DNA of 64,000 nucleotides from CAVAWX01 sp963614215 (GCA_963614215.1 CAVECB010000003.1:28402-92401), one strand, 5' to 3'; shown: positions 1-8,385, numbered from the stretch's first letter. The notes: generated by a model from the sequence alone, not told the origin. Numbers and translations are program-made.

Positions 1-32
1 GAGCGCGCGACAACGAAACAGCTGCTCTGCGT

Positions 33-1556
33 TTATTGGAACGGCTCGCCCAGCTCGAGGCCGGCTGCCTGGACGGCGATGGCAAGGACGATGAAGATGG
101 CGATGCTGGCCAGCGCGACGGCAAAGGCGCGCCAGATGCGGGGGTGTCTGGATTTGGAGAAGAGGTGCAGGCGGGCAAGCCAGTCGCCGGGGTTTGCCAA
201 GGCGAGCAGGGGGATGGTGATGAAGAAGACGCCCATCAGGGCGGCAAAGACGCTCACCCCCGGGCGCGCGTAGTTCACGCTCACGGCCACGAGGCCGGCG
301 TCTGCGATGACGGTGAAGGCGCCGGCAAGCGCCTGCCACATGCGCCAGAGTATGTGCGCGGCCTTCGAAAGGTCGGCTCTCGAGGAGCTGTCTTTTGGCG
401 GCGCGCTTGGGGAAGGGACGTCTGTGTCGCTTGCGGGGGATGTCGGCTTTGGCGCGTCGTTTGGCGCGAACGAGGGCGCGGCCGTGAAGTTTTCCGCGGC
501 GGGCGGCGCGGGTGGTGCAGGCGCGCTCGGGGCTGCGGGGTTTTCCGCAATGTGCGTCTTGGCAGGCGCATCGGCGCACGCGCCGGCGGAAAAGCCTTGG
601 TTTCCCTGCGCGGCCTCGAAGGCGGCCTCCAAGTCGGCGCCCATCTCGCGGGCGCTTTGGTAGCGCGCCGACGGATCGAAGCTCGTGGCCTTCTCCACGA
701 CGGCGACGATGCTTGCCGGCATCTCGCCAGCTCGCAGCGCGTGCCCCGGTTCGCGCCCCGTCAGCATGAAGCGCACGACCATGCCCAGCGAGTAGATGTC
801 GGCGCGCGCGTCGGTCTGCCTGAAACCGTACTGCTCGGGGGCGGTGTAGCCCGCCGTGCCCAGCAGGCGCGTGTCGCGTACGGCATCGTCGCGGTGTACC
901 CGCGCGACTCCCAGGTCCACGAGCACGGCGACCTCGCCGTTTGCGATGATGTTGCCCGGATTGACGTCGCGGTGCACGATTGGGGGATTGGCGGCCTCGT
1001 GCAGGGCGCTTAGGGCCATGCACACGCAGCGAGCCATGCGCTGCGCGCGGGCCAGGCCGAGCGGGCCGCTCTCGTCGACAAGCGCGCGCAGATCGCAGCC
1101 GGGCACGTAGTCGGCCACGACGACGAGCTTGTCGGCCACCACCTCTGCCATGCGCACCTGCGGCAGGAAGGGACAGCCTATCTCGGGCAGCATCTCGTAG
1201 GGATGGCGCTCTGTCACGCCCGCGCCTGCGCCGACTGTCGAGCTTTCGCCCGTGCCCGCGCTGCCTGCGTCGCTCGCGCCCTCTAGGTCGATGTACTTGC
1301 GTATGTAGCGCCGCCCGGCCGCGTCTGCCACGAGCTCGGTGCGCTCCACGGCCGATTCCTTCAGCAGCTTCTCGGTGGTCCAGGCGCGGCTCGCGTCGAA
1401 GGCGGCCATTTCGCGAGCCAGCTCGTCGCCTGCGCCCGTATTTGCGCCGGCGCCTTTACCCGACGTGCCTGCGCCCGCATTCACGCCGTCTCCTTCACTC
1501 GCTGCAAACGCCGCAGCGCCTTCCTCGCCCGCCCGCGCTGCGCCCGCCTCACGCAT
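33..1556 (-). CDS. Serine/threonine protein kinase with C-terminal membrane segments
   Basis: Predicted eukaryotic-type (Hanks) kinase of 507 residues that would phosphorylate Ser/Thr on target proteins at the membrane. Visible motifs: putative ATP-binding Lys in RYIRKYI (about 87), HRDVNPGN (195-202), DLG in place of DFG (214-216), TAPEQ (238-242) and DIYSLG (253-258). The glycine loop is not recognisable and the N-lobe carries a Gly/Ser/Ala-rich insert near 92-115. A low-complexity N-terminus (1-45) and a Pro/Ala-rich linker (about 330-395) flank the domain. At least two hydrophobic segments lie at the C-terminus (about 410-505), and no extracellular PASTA repeats follow. The start overlaps the stop of the upstream XRE gene by 8 bp, so the two are probably co-translated. 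Kinase family is clear; substrate is unknown. Confidence 0.88.
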   Translation of the reverse strand: MREAGAARAGEEGAAAFAASEGDGVNAGAGTSGKGAGANTGAGDELAREMAAFDASRAWTTEKLLKESAVERTELVADAAGRRYIRKYIDLEGASDAGSAGTGESSTVGAGAGVTERHPYEMLPEIGCPFLPQVRMAEVVADKLVVVADYVPGCDLRALVDESGPLGLARAQRMARCVCMALSALHEAANPPIVHRDVNPGNIIANGEVAVLVDLGVARVHRDDAVRDTRLLGTAGYTAPEQYGFRQTDARADIYSLGMVVRFMLTGREPGHALRAGEMPASIVAVVEKATSFDPSARYQSAREMGADLEAAFEAAQGNQGFSAGACADAPAKTHIAENPAAPSAPAPPAPPAAENFTAAPSFAPNDAPKPTSPASDTDVPSPSAPPKDSSSRADLSKAAHILWRMWQALAGAFTVIADAGLVAVSVNYARPGVSVFAALMGVFFITIPLLALANPGDWLARLHLFSKSRHPRIWRAFAVALASIAIFIVLAIAVQAAGLELGEPFQ

Positions 1557-2046
1557 CGTCGCTTACCGTCTTCTCGCCGAAGCGATACAGCTCGTCGTCT
1601 GCGCGCCCGAGCGTGTATCCGTGTGCGATGCAGAAGATGATGATGGCGTCGCGCCTGTTCTTGCTGTAGAGGCTGCCCGCGTCGGCCAGGCTCAAGAGCC
1701 GCTGCGTCTCGTGCAGGTCCAGCCCCAGCCCAAACGCGAGCGCGAGCACCTTGTCGCGCGAGGGGCGTCGCGCGCCGGTGAATATCTGGTAGCCGAAGGT
1801 TTCGTTGAGGTTGGCCGCGTGCACCACGTCGATGCGGCGCAGCCCCTTGCGCTCGAGCATCTCGTTTAGAAATCCGGCCAAGTCGGGCGCGTCCGTGTGC
1901 GCCAGTTCGGCTGCGGCCTCGGGCGTGCGGGCATGCAGGATGCTTTCCAGCAGTTCGTCTGTCAGGTAGGTCTGCTCCTGCACGCGCCGCCTCTTCTCAA
2001 AGACTCTGTATCTTCTCGCGCGCATGGTAGCAGACCGCCCCGACAC
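1549..2046 (-). CDS. XRE/Cro-type helix-turn-helix regulator
   Basis: Small protein of 165 residues (GTG start) or 158 residues (ATG at 2025). The central part, about residues 55-115, has the helix pattern of a Cro/C1-type HTH: a helix ending in ERKGLRRIDVVHAAN, then a second helix with TFGYQIFTGARRPSRDKVLALA. The basic N-terminus and a C-terminal helical region ending in a Tyr/Arg-rich segment are not assigned. It lies between the PASTA protein gene (19 bp upstream) and the kinase gene (8 bp overlap), all on the minus strand, so it is most likely the regulator or kinase partner in one operon. It could bind DNA or serve as the kinase substrate; the sequence does not decide. Confidence 0.75.
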   Translation of the reverse strand: MSGRSATMRARRYRVFEKRRRVQEQTYLTDELLESILHARTPEAAAELAHTDAPDLAGFLNEMLERKGLRRIDVVHAANLNETFGYQIFTGARRPSRDKVLALAFGLGLDLHETQRLLSLADAGSLYSKNRRDAIIIFCIAHGYTLGRADDELYRFGEKTVSDDA

Positions 2047-2065
2047 CCTTTTTCGTGCCCTTTGC

Positions 2066-2929
2066 CTAATAAACCATGAAGTCGCTGACGACGGGATTCT
2101 CGTTTGTCCCCGTGACCTTGCACTCGAAGGTCAGGTCCTTCGCTTTTGCCTTGTTCTCGTTGGTTATGTTGCACGACCCCTTGATAAACCACGTGTTTTC
2201 ATCTTGAGCGCTTGTAGTCGTTGTGGTCGTCCCGGTTGTTCTTAGTTTGAAACCGTACGGATACGCCTTTTTCCCGTACGCCCTCACCGCGTCCAAGGCC
2301 GTCTCGCGGTCGAGTTTTTCCGAAAGCACACGAGAAATCTCGTCTTGCTGCTTTTCGGCATCGATGTTGAACTGGGTGTTCACATATAGCGTGACCTCTT
2401 TTTTCTCCGCATCGCTAACTGTGTACCCTGTTGTCAGAAGGTCGAGTTCTTCCCTGTCCTCTGCACTATATTCATACCCCGTCTTCTGTAGGGTTGTTTT
2501 CACCGTCCACCCCGCATTTTCAAGTTGGGCGACCGCTTCTTTGCAATTTTTTTCCAGGAGAGGCTCTATTATGGTCTTCGCTTCCTCTTCTGCATCTTGC
2601 TTCGTTGTCTTTATCATGAGTTTGACCTGCGTCGACCCGGTGCATTCCGAGCCCGGGGTCGGGTCTTGGCTCGAGACGATTTTGCCGTCTTTGTTCAATA
2701 TCATTTTTCCGTCTTCGCGTTCCGACTTGATGTTTTGCTGGCTGAAACCCGCATCGATGAGGGCTTTTTCCGCGTCGTTAAGACCCATTCCCACTACATC
2801 GGGAGCCGTGACTTTTCTTGCGCCGCCCAATGCCCCGATGATGCCGCCCAAGATCACGACAACGATGACGATTGCGGCAACTTTTTGCCACGTTTTCATG
2901 TTCTTGAACTTTTCTCCGGCGTTCTTCAT
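2066..2929 (-). CDS. Membrane-anchored PASTA-domain protein
   Basis: Protein of 287 residues: a short basic cytoplasmic N-terminus, one transmembrane helix (about 17-36) and an extracytoplasmic part. Residues about 40-108 look like a PASTA domain (APDVVGMGLNDAEKALIDAG, later SQDPTPGSECTGSTQVKL), the fold that in PknB-type kinases binds muropeptides. The remainder (110-287) has no motif I recognise and ends in a beta-rich segment (TWFIKGSCNITNENKAK). Base composition is visibly more AT-rich than its neighbours, which suggests separate acquisition. Gene order places it first in an operon with the XRE regulator and the kinase. Inference: it supplies the sensor that the neighbouring kinase lacks. 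The 137 bp upstream (2930-3066) show no gene. Confidence 0.7.
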   Translation of the reverse strand: MKNAGEKFKNMKTWQKVAAIVIVVVILGGIIGALGGARKVTAPDVVGMGLNDAEKALIDAGFSQQNIKSEREDGKMILNKDGKIVSSQDPTPGSECTGSTQVKLMIKTTKQDAEEEAKTIIEPLLEKNCKEAVAQLENAGWTVKTTLQKTGYEYSAEDREELDLLTTGYTVSDAEKKEVTLYVNTQFNIDAEKQQDEISRVLSEKLDRETALDAVRAYGKKAYPYGFKLRTTGTTTTTTSAQDENTWFIKGSCNITNENKAKAKDLTFECKVTGTNENPVVSDFMVY

Positions 2930-3066
2930 GTTTTCCTCCCGTGTCTTGAAAAGTTGCCGAAAAGCAGGGTAGGGGGAAAGGAAGACGCGGGCATTAGCTG
3001 CCAGCTAAGGTGTGCGGGCGTTGCCCGGCGAGCGGCCGTGTGGGGGCATTGCGGCGCGCTTTTTTG

Positions 3067-3705
3067 CTACAGCTCGCTTTCCTGGGCCGCGATGCCGCAA
3101 GCGGCGGCATACATCCGAGCCACCTGCCGTTCCAGGCGCTCCGTCTCGCGCATCGCGGCGCGTTGTGCGCGCTCTTCGGCAGCCTCGGCCACAGAAAAGC
3201 GGCAGCCGCAGTAGTTTTGGCGATACATCCCCAGCTCGCGCGAGCGCCGCGTGGCCTGCCCGTAGCGGCAGCGGAAATCGCGGAAGACGCACGCGAGGCC
3301 GTGGCGTATGCATGCCGCTTCCAGCTCCTCGTAGATGATGTCGGTGAACTGGTAGGGGCTGATGCTCAGCGTCGTGGACAGGGCGTCAAACCCCGCCTCT
3401 TCGGCTCGCACAGCCGCCGCCTCCAGACGCATGGCATAGCAGGCACGGCAACGCCTCTCGCGGTCTTCACCGAAGCGCCCGACCTCGCGCTCCCAGGCGC
3501 CCGTGTCGTAGTCTTCGGTGAAAAGGGGTAGCCCGTGCGGCTTTGCCACGAACTCGCGCAGCACGCCCAGGCGCCGCTCGTATTCGTCGTGCGGATGGAT
3601 GTTTGGGTTCGCGTAGTCGATGGCAAGCTTTACGCCCTCGCCTGCAAAAACGTCGACCGGCTCGAGCGCGCACGGCCCGCAGCAGGCATGCAGCAAAAGC
3701 TTCAC
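3067..3705 (-). CDS. queH: Epoxyqueuosine reductase QueH
   Basis: Cobalamin-independent epoxyqueuosine reductase (former DUF208), the last step of queuosine synthesis in tRNA. The 212-residue protein shows the family signature: HACCGPC at 6-12, NPNIHPHDEYERR at 33-45, RRCRACYAMRL at 85-94 (Cys 86 and 89), TTLSISPYQ at 111-119 and RQNYCGCRFS at 162-170 (Cys 166 and 168). The Cys pairs are the expected iron-sulfur and metal ligands. It lies on the minus strand only 0.5 kb from queA and tgt, which catalyse the two earlier tRNA-level steps, so the three together give transglycosylation, ribosyl transfer and epoxide reduction. QueG is the alternative enzyme in other bacteria. Confidence 0.95.
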   Translation of the reverse strand: MKLLLHACCGPCALEPVDVFAGEGVKLAIDYANPNIHPHDEYERRLGVLREFVAKPHGLPLFTEDYDTGAWEREVGRFGEDRERRCRACYAMRLEAAAVRAEEAGFDALSTTLSISPYQFTDIIYEELEAACIRHGLACVFRDFRCRYGQATRRSRELGMYRQNYCGCRFSVAEAAEERAQRAAMRETERLERQVARMYAAACGIAAQESEL

Positions 3706-3717
3706 GGCCGCCTCGCG

Positions 3718-4143
3718 CTACCCCAAATCGAGAAGCGAGGAAATCTTTGCCTCGGCCTCTGCCTGCGAGATCTGGCCGGATTGGGCCTGCGCGACAATAG
3801 ACTGTACGTCGTCTACCTTGTCTAGGTTCTTCGTGACCACCTCGTTGACCTGGTCGGCGTCGTTGACGTCCACGCCGAGGTCTGCGGCTATCTCGGCCAC
3901 TTCCTGCATCTCGCTTGTGCTCAGCCCGAGCTTTTCTGCCGCCACGTCGAGCGCGTTGCCGGATGCGGTGCCCGTGGCCGCTGCCACCGCCGACGACGTG
4001 ACGCTTTTGCCCGAGACGACGCCTTGCACAAACGACAGCGGCATCGTGTTGCCCGTGGCCACGCATATACCTAAGTAGCCGAAGACGGCGATGAAGAGGA
4101 TGACGACCATGAGGGTGACGGTCTTGAAGACGGTTTTAACCAT
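3718..4143 (-). CDS. Small membrane-anchored protein of unknown function
   Basis: Protein of 141 residues, function not recognised. I chose the ATG at 4143 because AAAGGAG lies 8 bp upstream; an in-frame start at 4224 lacks a comparable site. One N-terminal hydrophobic helix (about 8-28) is followed by a Ser/Ala/Thr-rich stretch and a helical C-terminal part with many Glu, Asp and Ala (AEIAADLGVDVNDADQVNEV). It is 12 bp upstream of queH on the same strand, so they may be co-transcribed, and it is divergent from queA. Nothing in it suggests a role in queuosine synthesis. A secreted or membrane-tethered helical protein is all that can be said. Confidence 0.6.
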   Translation of the reverse strand: MVKTVFKTVTLMVVILFIAVFGYLGICVATGNTMPLSFVQGVVSGKSVTSSAVAAATGTASGNALDVAAEKLGLSTSEMQEVAEIAADLGVDVNDADQVNEVVTKNLDKVDDVQSIVAQAQSGQISQAEAEAKISSLLDLG

Positions 4144-4241
4144 GGGACGCGCTCCTTTGCTTTGCCGCTCGTGTGCCGTCGCGCAGACAGACGCGCCGGC
4201 CACGCCTTTGCTATCATCATGCATTCACTTAAGGAGAGCAG

Positions 4242-5444
4242 ATGAAGACCGACGATTTCGACTACGAACTTCCCGAAACCTACATAGCCCAAACACCCGC
4301 CGTGCCGCGCGACTCGTGCAAGCTCATGGTCCTGGACCGCGACGGGCACATCGAGCATCGCGTCTTTTCCGACATCGTGGAGTATGTGCGGCCGGGCGAC
4401 CTTTTCGTGGTAAACGTCACGCGCGTGCTGCCCGCGCGCCTGTTCGGGCGCAAGGCGACGGGCGGACGCGTCGAGTGTTTGCTGCTCGACCGCGTGGCAG
4501 ATGCGCGCGCGGATGCCTGCGAGCAGACCTGGAACTGCATGGTGCGCCCGGGCAAGCGCCTTAAACCCGGGGCGCGCATCGAGTTTCGCGCAGGCGACGG
4601 TGCGCGTGAGACCGACGATGTGCATGGTGAAGAGGGCGACACAGGTGCAGGTGCCAGCGCCGATGCCGGTGCCAGTGAAGAACCCGGTGCATATTCCAGC
4701 GGAAGAAAGGGTGGCACATCGCCTGCGGGCGCGCCGCTTTTGCTCGGCGAGGTGGTGGGCATCGACCCCGACAACGGCAGCCGCGCTGTCCGTTTCACCC
4801 TGCCGCCGGACGCGTCCGCACAAAATGTCGCCTCCGTGCTCCATGAGCTGGGCCACACGCCTCTGCCGCCCTACATCAAAGACTACGCCGGCGACGAGGA
4901 GCTCTACCAGACGGTCTATGCGCAAGAGGAAAAAAGCGCCGCCGCACCGACGGCCGGCCTGCACTTCACCGAGGAGCTGATCGCGCGCGTGAAAGCTGCG
5001 GGCGCGCGCTTTGCGCAGGTGGATCTAGAGGTGGGGCTGGACACCTTTCGCCTCGTGGAAGAAGACGATCCGGCCGAGCACGCCATGCACACGGAGCGCT
5101 ACACACTGCCGCCTGCCACCGCGCAGGCCGTGGCCGAGACCAAGGCGGCGGGCGGGCGCGTCATCGCCGTGGGCACGACCTCGGTGCGCTCGCTGGAGTC
5201 TGCCGCCGCGAAAACCGGTGCGGTCGAGCCGCAAAACCGCGCGGCCACCGACCTCTTCATCTTGCCGGGATACGAGTTTAAGGTAGTGGACGCCATCGTC
5301 ACGAACTTCCATGTCCCGCGCTCGACGCTAATGATGCTCGTGTCGGCGTTTTCGGGGCGCGCGCACATCATGGATGCCTACGAGCAGGCCAAGCGCGAGG
5401 GATACCGCTTTTTCAGCTTCGGCGACGCGATGCTTTTGCTCTAG
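4242..5444 (+). CDS. queA: S-adenosylmethionine:tRNA ribosyltransferase-isomerase QueA
   Basis: Transfers and isomerises the ribosyl group of SAM onto preQ1-modified tRNA to give epoxyqueuosine. The 400-residue protein has family blocks throughout: DFDYELPETYIAQTP near the N-terminus, VTRVLPARLFGR (59-70), WNCMVRPGKRLKPG (97-110), HELGHTPLPPYI, SAAAPTAGLHFTEEL, VDLEVGLDTFRLV and, near the end, VDAIVTNFHVPRSTLMMLVSAF. RBS AAGGAG sits 9 bp before the ATG. An insertion of roughly 45 residues rich in Gly, Ala, Asp and Glu (about 118-163) makes it longer than the usual near-340 residues. tgt follows after 16 bp. Function is secure; the insert is odd. Confidence 0.96.
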   Translation: MKTDDFDYELPETYIAQTPAVPRDSCKLMVLDRDGHIEHRVFSDIVEYVRPGDLFVVNVTRVLPARLFGRKATGGRVECLLLDRVADARADACEQTWNCMVRPGKRLKPGARIEFRAGDGARETDDVHGEEGDTGAGASADAGASEEPGAYSSGRKGGTSPAGAPLLLGEVVGIDPDNGSRAVRFTLPPDASAQNVASVLHELGHTPLPPYIKDYAGDEELYQTVYAQEEKSAAAPTAGLHFTEELIARVKAAGARFAQVDLEVGLDTFRLVEEDDPAEHAMHTERYTLPPATAQAVAETKAAGGRVIAVGTTSVRSLESAAAKTGAVEPQNRAATDLFILPGYEFKVVDAIVTNFHVPRSTLMMLVSAFSGRAHIMDAYEQAKREGYRFFSFGDAMLLL

Positions 5445-5460
5445 GGAGAGGAGACGGCGC

Positions 5461-6576
5461 ATGTTCGAATTCGACTTGCTGGCGCAAGATTCGGCCACGG
5501 CGGCCCGGCGCGGGCGTTTCCACACGCCGCACGGCGTGATAGAGACCCCCATCTTCATGCCGGTGGGCACGCGGGCCACGGTGAAGGGGGTGACCGTGCC
5601 GCAGCTGCACGAGGTGGGCGCGCAGATCATCCTCGCGAACACCTACCACCTCTACCTGCGCCCGGGCACCGAGGTGCTCGAGAAGTTCGGCGGGGTGCAC
5701 AAGTTCATGAACTGGGACGGACCCATCCTCACCGACAGCGGCGGCTTTCAGGTGTTCAGCCTCGCGCACACGCTCAAGCTCGACGCCGACGGCATCAATT
5801 TCACCAGCATCGTGGACGGCAGCAAGCATCGCTGGACCCCCGAGGACAACATGCGCGTGCAAGAGGCCATCGGCGGCGACATCATCATGCAGCTCGATCA
5901 GTGCACGCACTATCCGGCCACGCGCGACGAGGTGGCTGCGGCCGTCGAGCGCTCGGCAGTGTGGGCGGCCCGCTGCAAGGAGGCGCACGTGCGCGACGAC
6001 CAGGCGCTGTTTGGCATCGTGCAAGGCGGCGTCTTTGAGGATTTGCGCGCGGCAAGCGCCGAGCGTGTGCGGGCGCTCGATTTCCCCGGATATGGCATCG
6101 GCGGCTACTCGGTGGGAGAAGACCACGAGATTATGCTCGCCCAGCTGCCGGCCGTGGCCGCCGCGCTGCCCGCGGACAAGCCACGCTATCTCATGGGCGT
6201 GGGCAACCCGACGACGCTCGTGCGCGGCGTGGCCTGCGGCATCGACATGTTCGACTGCGTGTTGCCCACGCGCACGGCCCGCATGGGCACGGCGTTTTCC
6301 AGCCAAGGCCGCATGAACATGCGCAACGCGAAGTATCGCCTCGACGATGCGCCGCTTGACGAGCAGTGTTCCTGCCCGGTGTGCCGAAGCTACTCGCGGG
6401 CCTATATACGGCATCTGGTGAAGACCGACGAGATGTTGCATTCGACGCTGCTGTCCATCCACAACATCTATTTCCTGCTCGACTTGATGCGCCGCGCGCG
6501 CGAGGCCGTCGAGGCGGATTGCTACAAGGAGTTCCTCGACGCGTGGATGGCATCGCCTGCCGCCGCCGACTACTGA
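5461..6576 (+). CDS. tgt: tRNA-guanine transglycosylase
   Basis: Exchanges guanine 34 of GUN-anticodon tRNAs for preQ1 (or queuine). The 371-residue protein contains the active-site Asp in ILTDSGGFQVFSL, the nucleophile Asp in GIDMFDCVLPTRTAR, and a C-terminal zinc site CSCPVC followed by a His in the next helix (SLLSIHN). RBS GAGGAG lies upstream of the ATG at 5461; a longer in-frame reading from 5374 overlaps queA and is not needed. Operonic with queA. No preQ1 synthesis genes (queCDEF) are in the window, so the source of preQ1 cannot be judged from here. Confidence 0.97.
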   Translation: MFEFDLLAQDSATAARRGRFHTPHGVIETPIFMPVGTRATVKGVTVPQLHEVGAQIILANTYHLYLRPGTEVLEKFGGVHKFMNWDGPILTDSGGFQVFSLAHTLKLDADGINFTSIVDGSKHRWTPEDNMRVQEAIGGDIIMQLDQCTHYPATRDEVAAAVERSAVWAARCKEAHVRDDQALFGIVQGGVFEDLRAASAERVRALDFPGYGIGGYSVGEDHEIMLAQLPAVAAALPADKPRYLMGVGNPTTLVRGVACGIDMFDCVLPTRTARMGTAFSSQGRMNMRNAKYRLDDAPLDEQCSCPVCRSYSRAYIRHLVKTDEMLHSTLLSIHNIYFLLDLMRRAREAVEADCYKEFLDAWMASPAAADY

Positions 6577-6795
6577 TTCTTCTCGCGCCGTCTTCTCCTT
6601 TTGTCACGCTTTTTTGGGTGGGCCGCCCGCTTGTGGTTCGCGCCCGCCTACTCTTCACGAAAAAATTTCCCACGACCTCCCACCGCGCCACGCGGCCTAG
6701 GGATTGTGCCGCAGTTTTCACCATGCACAAGATGTTGCGTTTGCCCCTGTCCGGGCAAGGGCCGCGCACGCCCTTTGAGGTGGCCTTTGAGGGGC

Positions 6796-6841
6796 TGGGT
6801 GGGAAAAAGATGTTGAGAAGTGGGGGGAAATGGGATATATT
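6796..6841 (+). promoter_or_regulatory. mraZ promoter with phased TGGG repeats (putative MraZ box)
   Basis: A near-consensus promoter is visible: TTGAGA (6813-6818), a 17-bp spacer, TATATT (6836-6841). TGGG motifs occur at 6796, 6800, 6821 and 6831; the last two are 10 bp apart, lie inside the spacer, and 6800 to 6821 is about two helical turns. MraZ proteins are known to bind TGGG-type direct repeats about 10 bp apart and to repress their own operon. An inverted repeat TGGGA/TCCCA (6831-6845) surrounds the -10. The 347-bp gap 6577-6923 between tgt and mraZ shows no gene or RNA otherwise. Confidence 0.65.
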
Positions 6842-6923
6842 CCCAAACGCAGCCCCTCAACCGAAGCCTAATCACAGCACGGGGGGCTGCTCTTAGAAGC
6901 TTGCTTGCGCGGGGAGGTGGCAC

Positions 6924-7349
6924 ATGCGTTTCTTCGGCACGGACGAGCGGTCCGTCGACGATAAAGGGCGTGTGTCGCTTCCCGCCAAGATGCGCAAGGC
7001 GCTGCCGGACGAGGTCGTGATTGTCCCCGGCTTCGATGAGGCCCTCTACGTCTTTTCCGAAGAGGCGTTCCTTAACTGGGTGGACTCCTTCTTCCCGAAA
7101 GAAGAGGGCGGCTACGACCCCCGCAAGCGCGCGCACATCGAGCTTCGTTCGGCGCTCACGCGTTCGGCTGAAAGCGTGAACATCGATGCTGCCGGCCGCG
7201 TGAAGATTCCGGCCAAGCAGCGTGTGCGGGCTTCAATCGAAAAAGATGTGACCGTCACCGGCAACGACGACCACATCGAGCTTTGGGATTCGCGGAAGTT
7301 CGCACGGCACGACGATTCGTTTTCCATCGACGACCTCCTCGAAGACTGA
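6924..7349 (+). CDS. mraZ: Transcriptional regulator MraZ
   Basis: Ring-forming DNA-binding protein that regulates the division and cell-wall cluster it heads. The 141 residues contain two SpoVT/AbrB-like modules with DxxGR signatures: DDKGRVSLPAKMR (12-24) and DAAGRVKIPAKQR (88-100). Length is typical of the family. GGGGAGGTGG lies before the ATG at 6924. rsmH starts 8 bp after the stop. The TGGG repeats in the promoter upstream make autoregulation likely. Confidence 0.96.
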   Translation: MRFFGTDERSVDDKGRVSLPAKMRKALPDEVVIVPGFDEALYVFSEEAFLNWVDSFFPKEEGGYDPRKRAHIELRSALTRSAESVNIDAAGRVKIPAKQRVRASIEKDVTVTGNDDHIELWDSRKFARHDDSFSIDDLLED

Positions 7350-7357
7350 GCAGCACG

Positions 7358-8308
7358 TTGAAACGCGAATACCGGCACACTCCCGTCATGCTGGAGGAAG
7401 TGCTCAGCGCACTCGACTTGCATCCAGGTGATGTCTATCTGGACTGCACGCTGGGGGGCGCGGGGCACGCAAGAGCCGCTGCGCGCGCAATCGCGCCAGA
7501 TGGCCTGCTCCTCGGCATCGACCAAGACGATGCAGCGCTTGCAGCGGCGTCTGAGGCACTGGCCGACTCGGGCCTTCACGACAAGCCCGTCTTGTTGAAG
7601 GGGAATTTTTCCCACATGGACGACTTGCTTGTGGAGGCTGCCGTGCCAGGCGTCGACGCGGTCCTGCTCGACTTGGGAGTGAGCTCTCCCCAGTTCGATT
7701 TCCCCGAGCGCGGTTTCTCGTATCGCACAGACGCCCCGCTCGACATGCGCATGGACCCGCAGACGCAGACCATGTGTGCGGCAGACGTGCTTGCGGACTA
7801 TCCGCAAGACGAGCTTGCGCGCGTACTGTCTGCATACGGCGAGGAGAAGTGGGCTGCCCGCATCGCTCGATTCGTGTGCGACGAGCGGCGCGGGCACCCC
7901 GTCAAGACCACCTTCCAGCTCGTCGACATAGTGAAGCGCGCGATTCCGGCCGCCGCCCGACGCGAGGGCGGGCACCCGGCAAAGCGCACTTTCCAGGCGC
8001 TGCGCATAGAAGTGAACCACGAGCTGGACGCATTGCGCGAGGGTCTGGACGCGGCCATACGCTGGTTGAACCCGGGCGGGCGCATCGCGGTCATCAGCTA
8101 TCACTCGCTCGAAGACCGCATCGTGAAGGAGAGCTTTCGCAAAGCGGAGAGGCCTTGCATATGCCCGCCGGATTTGCCGGTGTGCGCATGCGGGCGAAAG
8201 CCGGTGCTCGAGGTGCTGACGCGCAAGCCGGTGCACGCGTCGGCAGTAGAAATTGAAGAAAACCCGCGGGCGCACAGCGCGCTTTTGCGGGCAGCGAGGA
8301 AGTTGTAG
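7358..8308 (+). CDS. rsmH: 16S rRNA (cytosine1402-N4)-methyltransferase
   Basis: SAM-dependent methyltransferase for C1402 of 16S rRNA, also called MraW. Start set to TTG at 7358, which keeps the conserved HTPVMLEEV block; the ATG at 7388 would delete it, and the longer reading from 7283 runs inside mraZ. The protein (316 residues) shows LDCTLGGAGHA (SAM loop), GIDQDD, LDLGVSSPQFD, RGFSYRTDAPLDMRMD, HPAKRTFQALRIEVNHEL and VISYHSLEDRIVK. A Cys-rich stretch (CICPPDLPVCACGRKP) near the C-terminus is normal for the family. Part of the mraZ operon. Confidence 0.95.
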   Translation: MKREYRHTPVMLEEVLSALDLHPGDVYLDCTLGGAGHARAAARAIAPDGLLLGIDQDDAALAAASEALADSGLHDKPVLLKGNFSHMDDLLVEAAVPGVDAVLLDLGVSSPQFDFPERGFSYRTDAPLDMRMDPQTQTMCAADVLADYPQDELARVLSAYGEEKWAARIARFVCDERRGHPVKTTFQLVDIVKRAIPAAARREGGHPAKRTFQALRIEVNHELDALREGLDAAIRWLNPGGRIAVISYHSLEDRIVKESFRKAERPCICPPDLPVCACGRKPVLEVLTRKPVHASAVEIEENPRAHSALLRAARKL

Positions 8309-8385
8309 GAAAAGGCGCGGCACATGCCCTTGGGGCGTGTTTGCGCAAAGAGGCGCAGCGGCAAAGAGGAAAGGAGGTGCACGAG

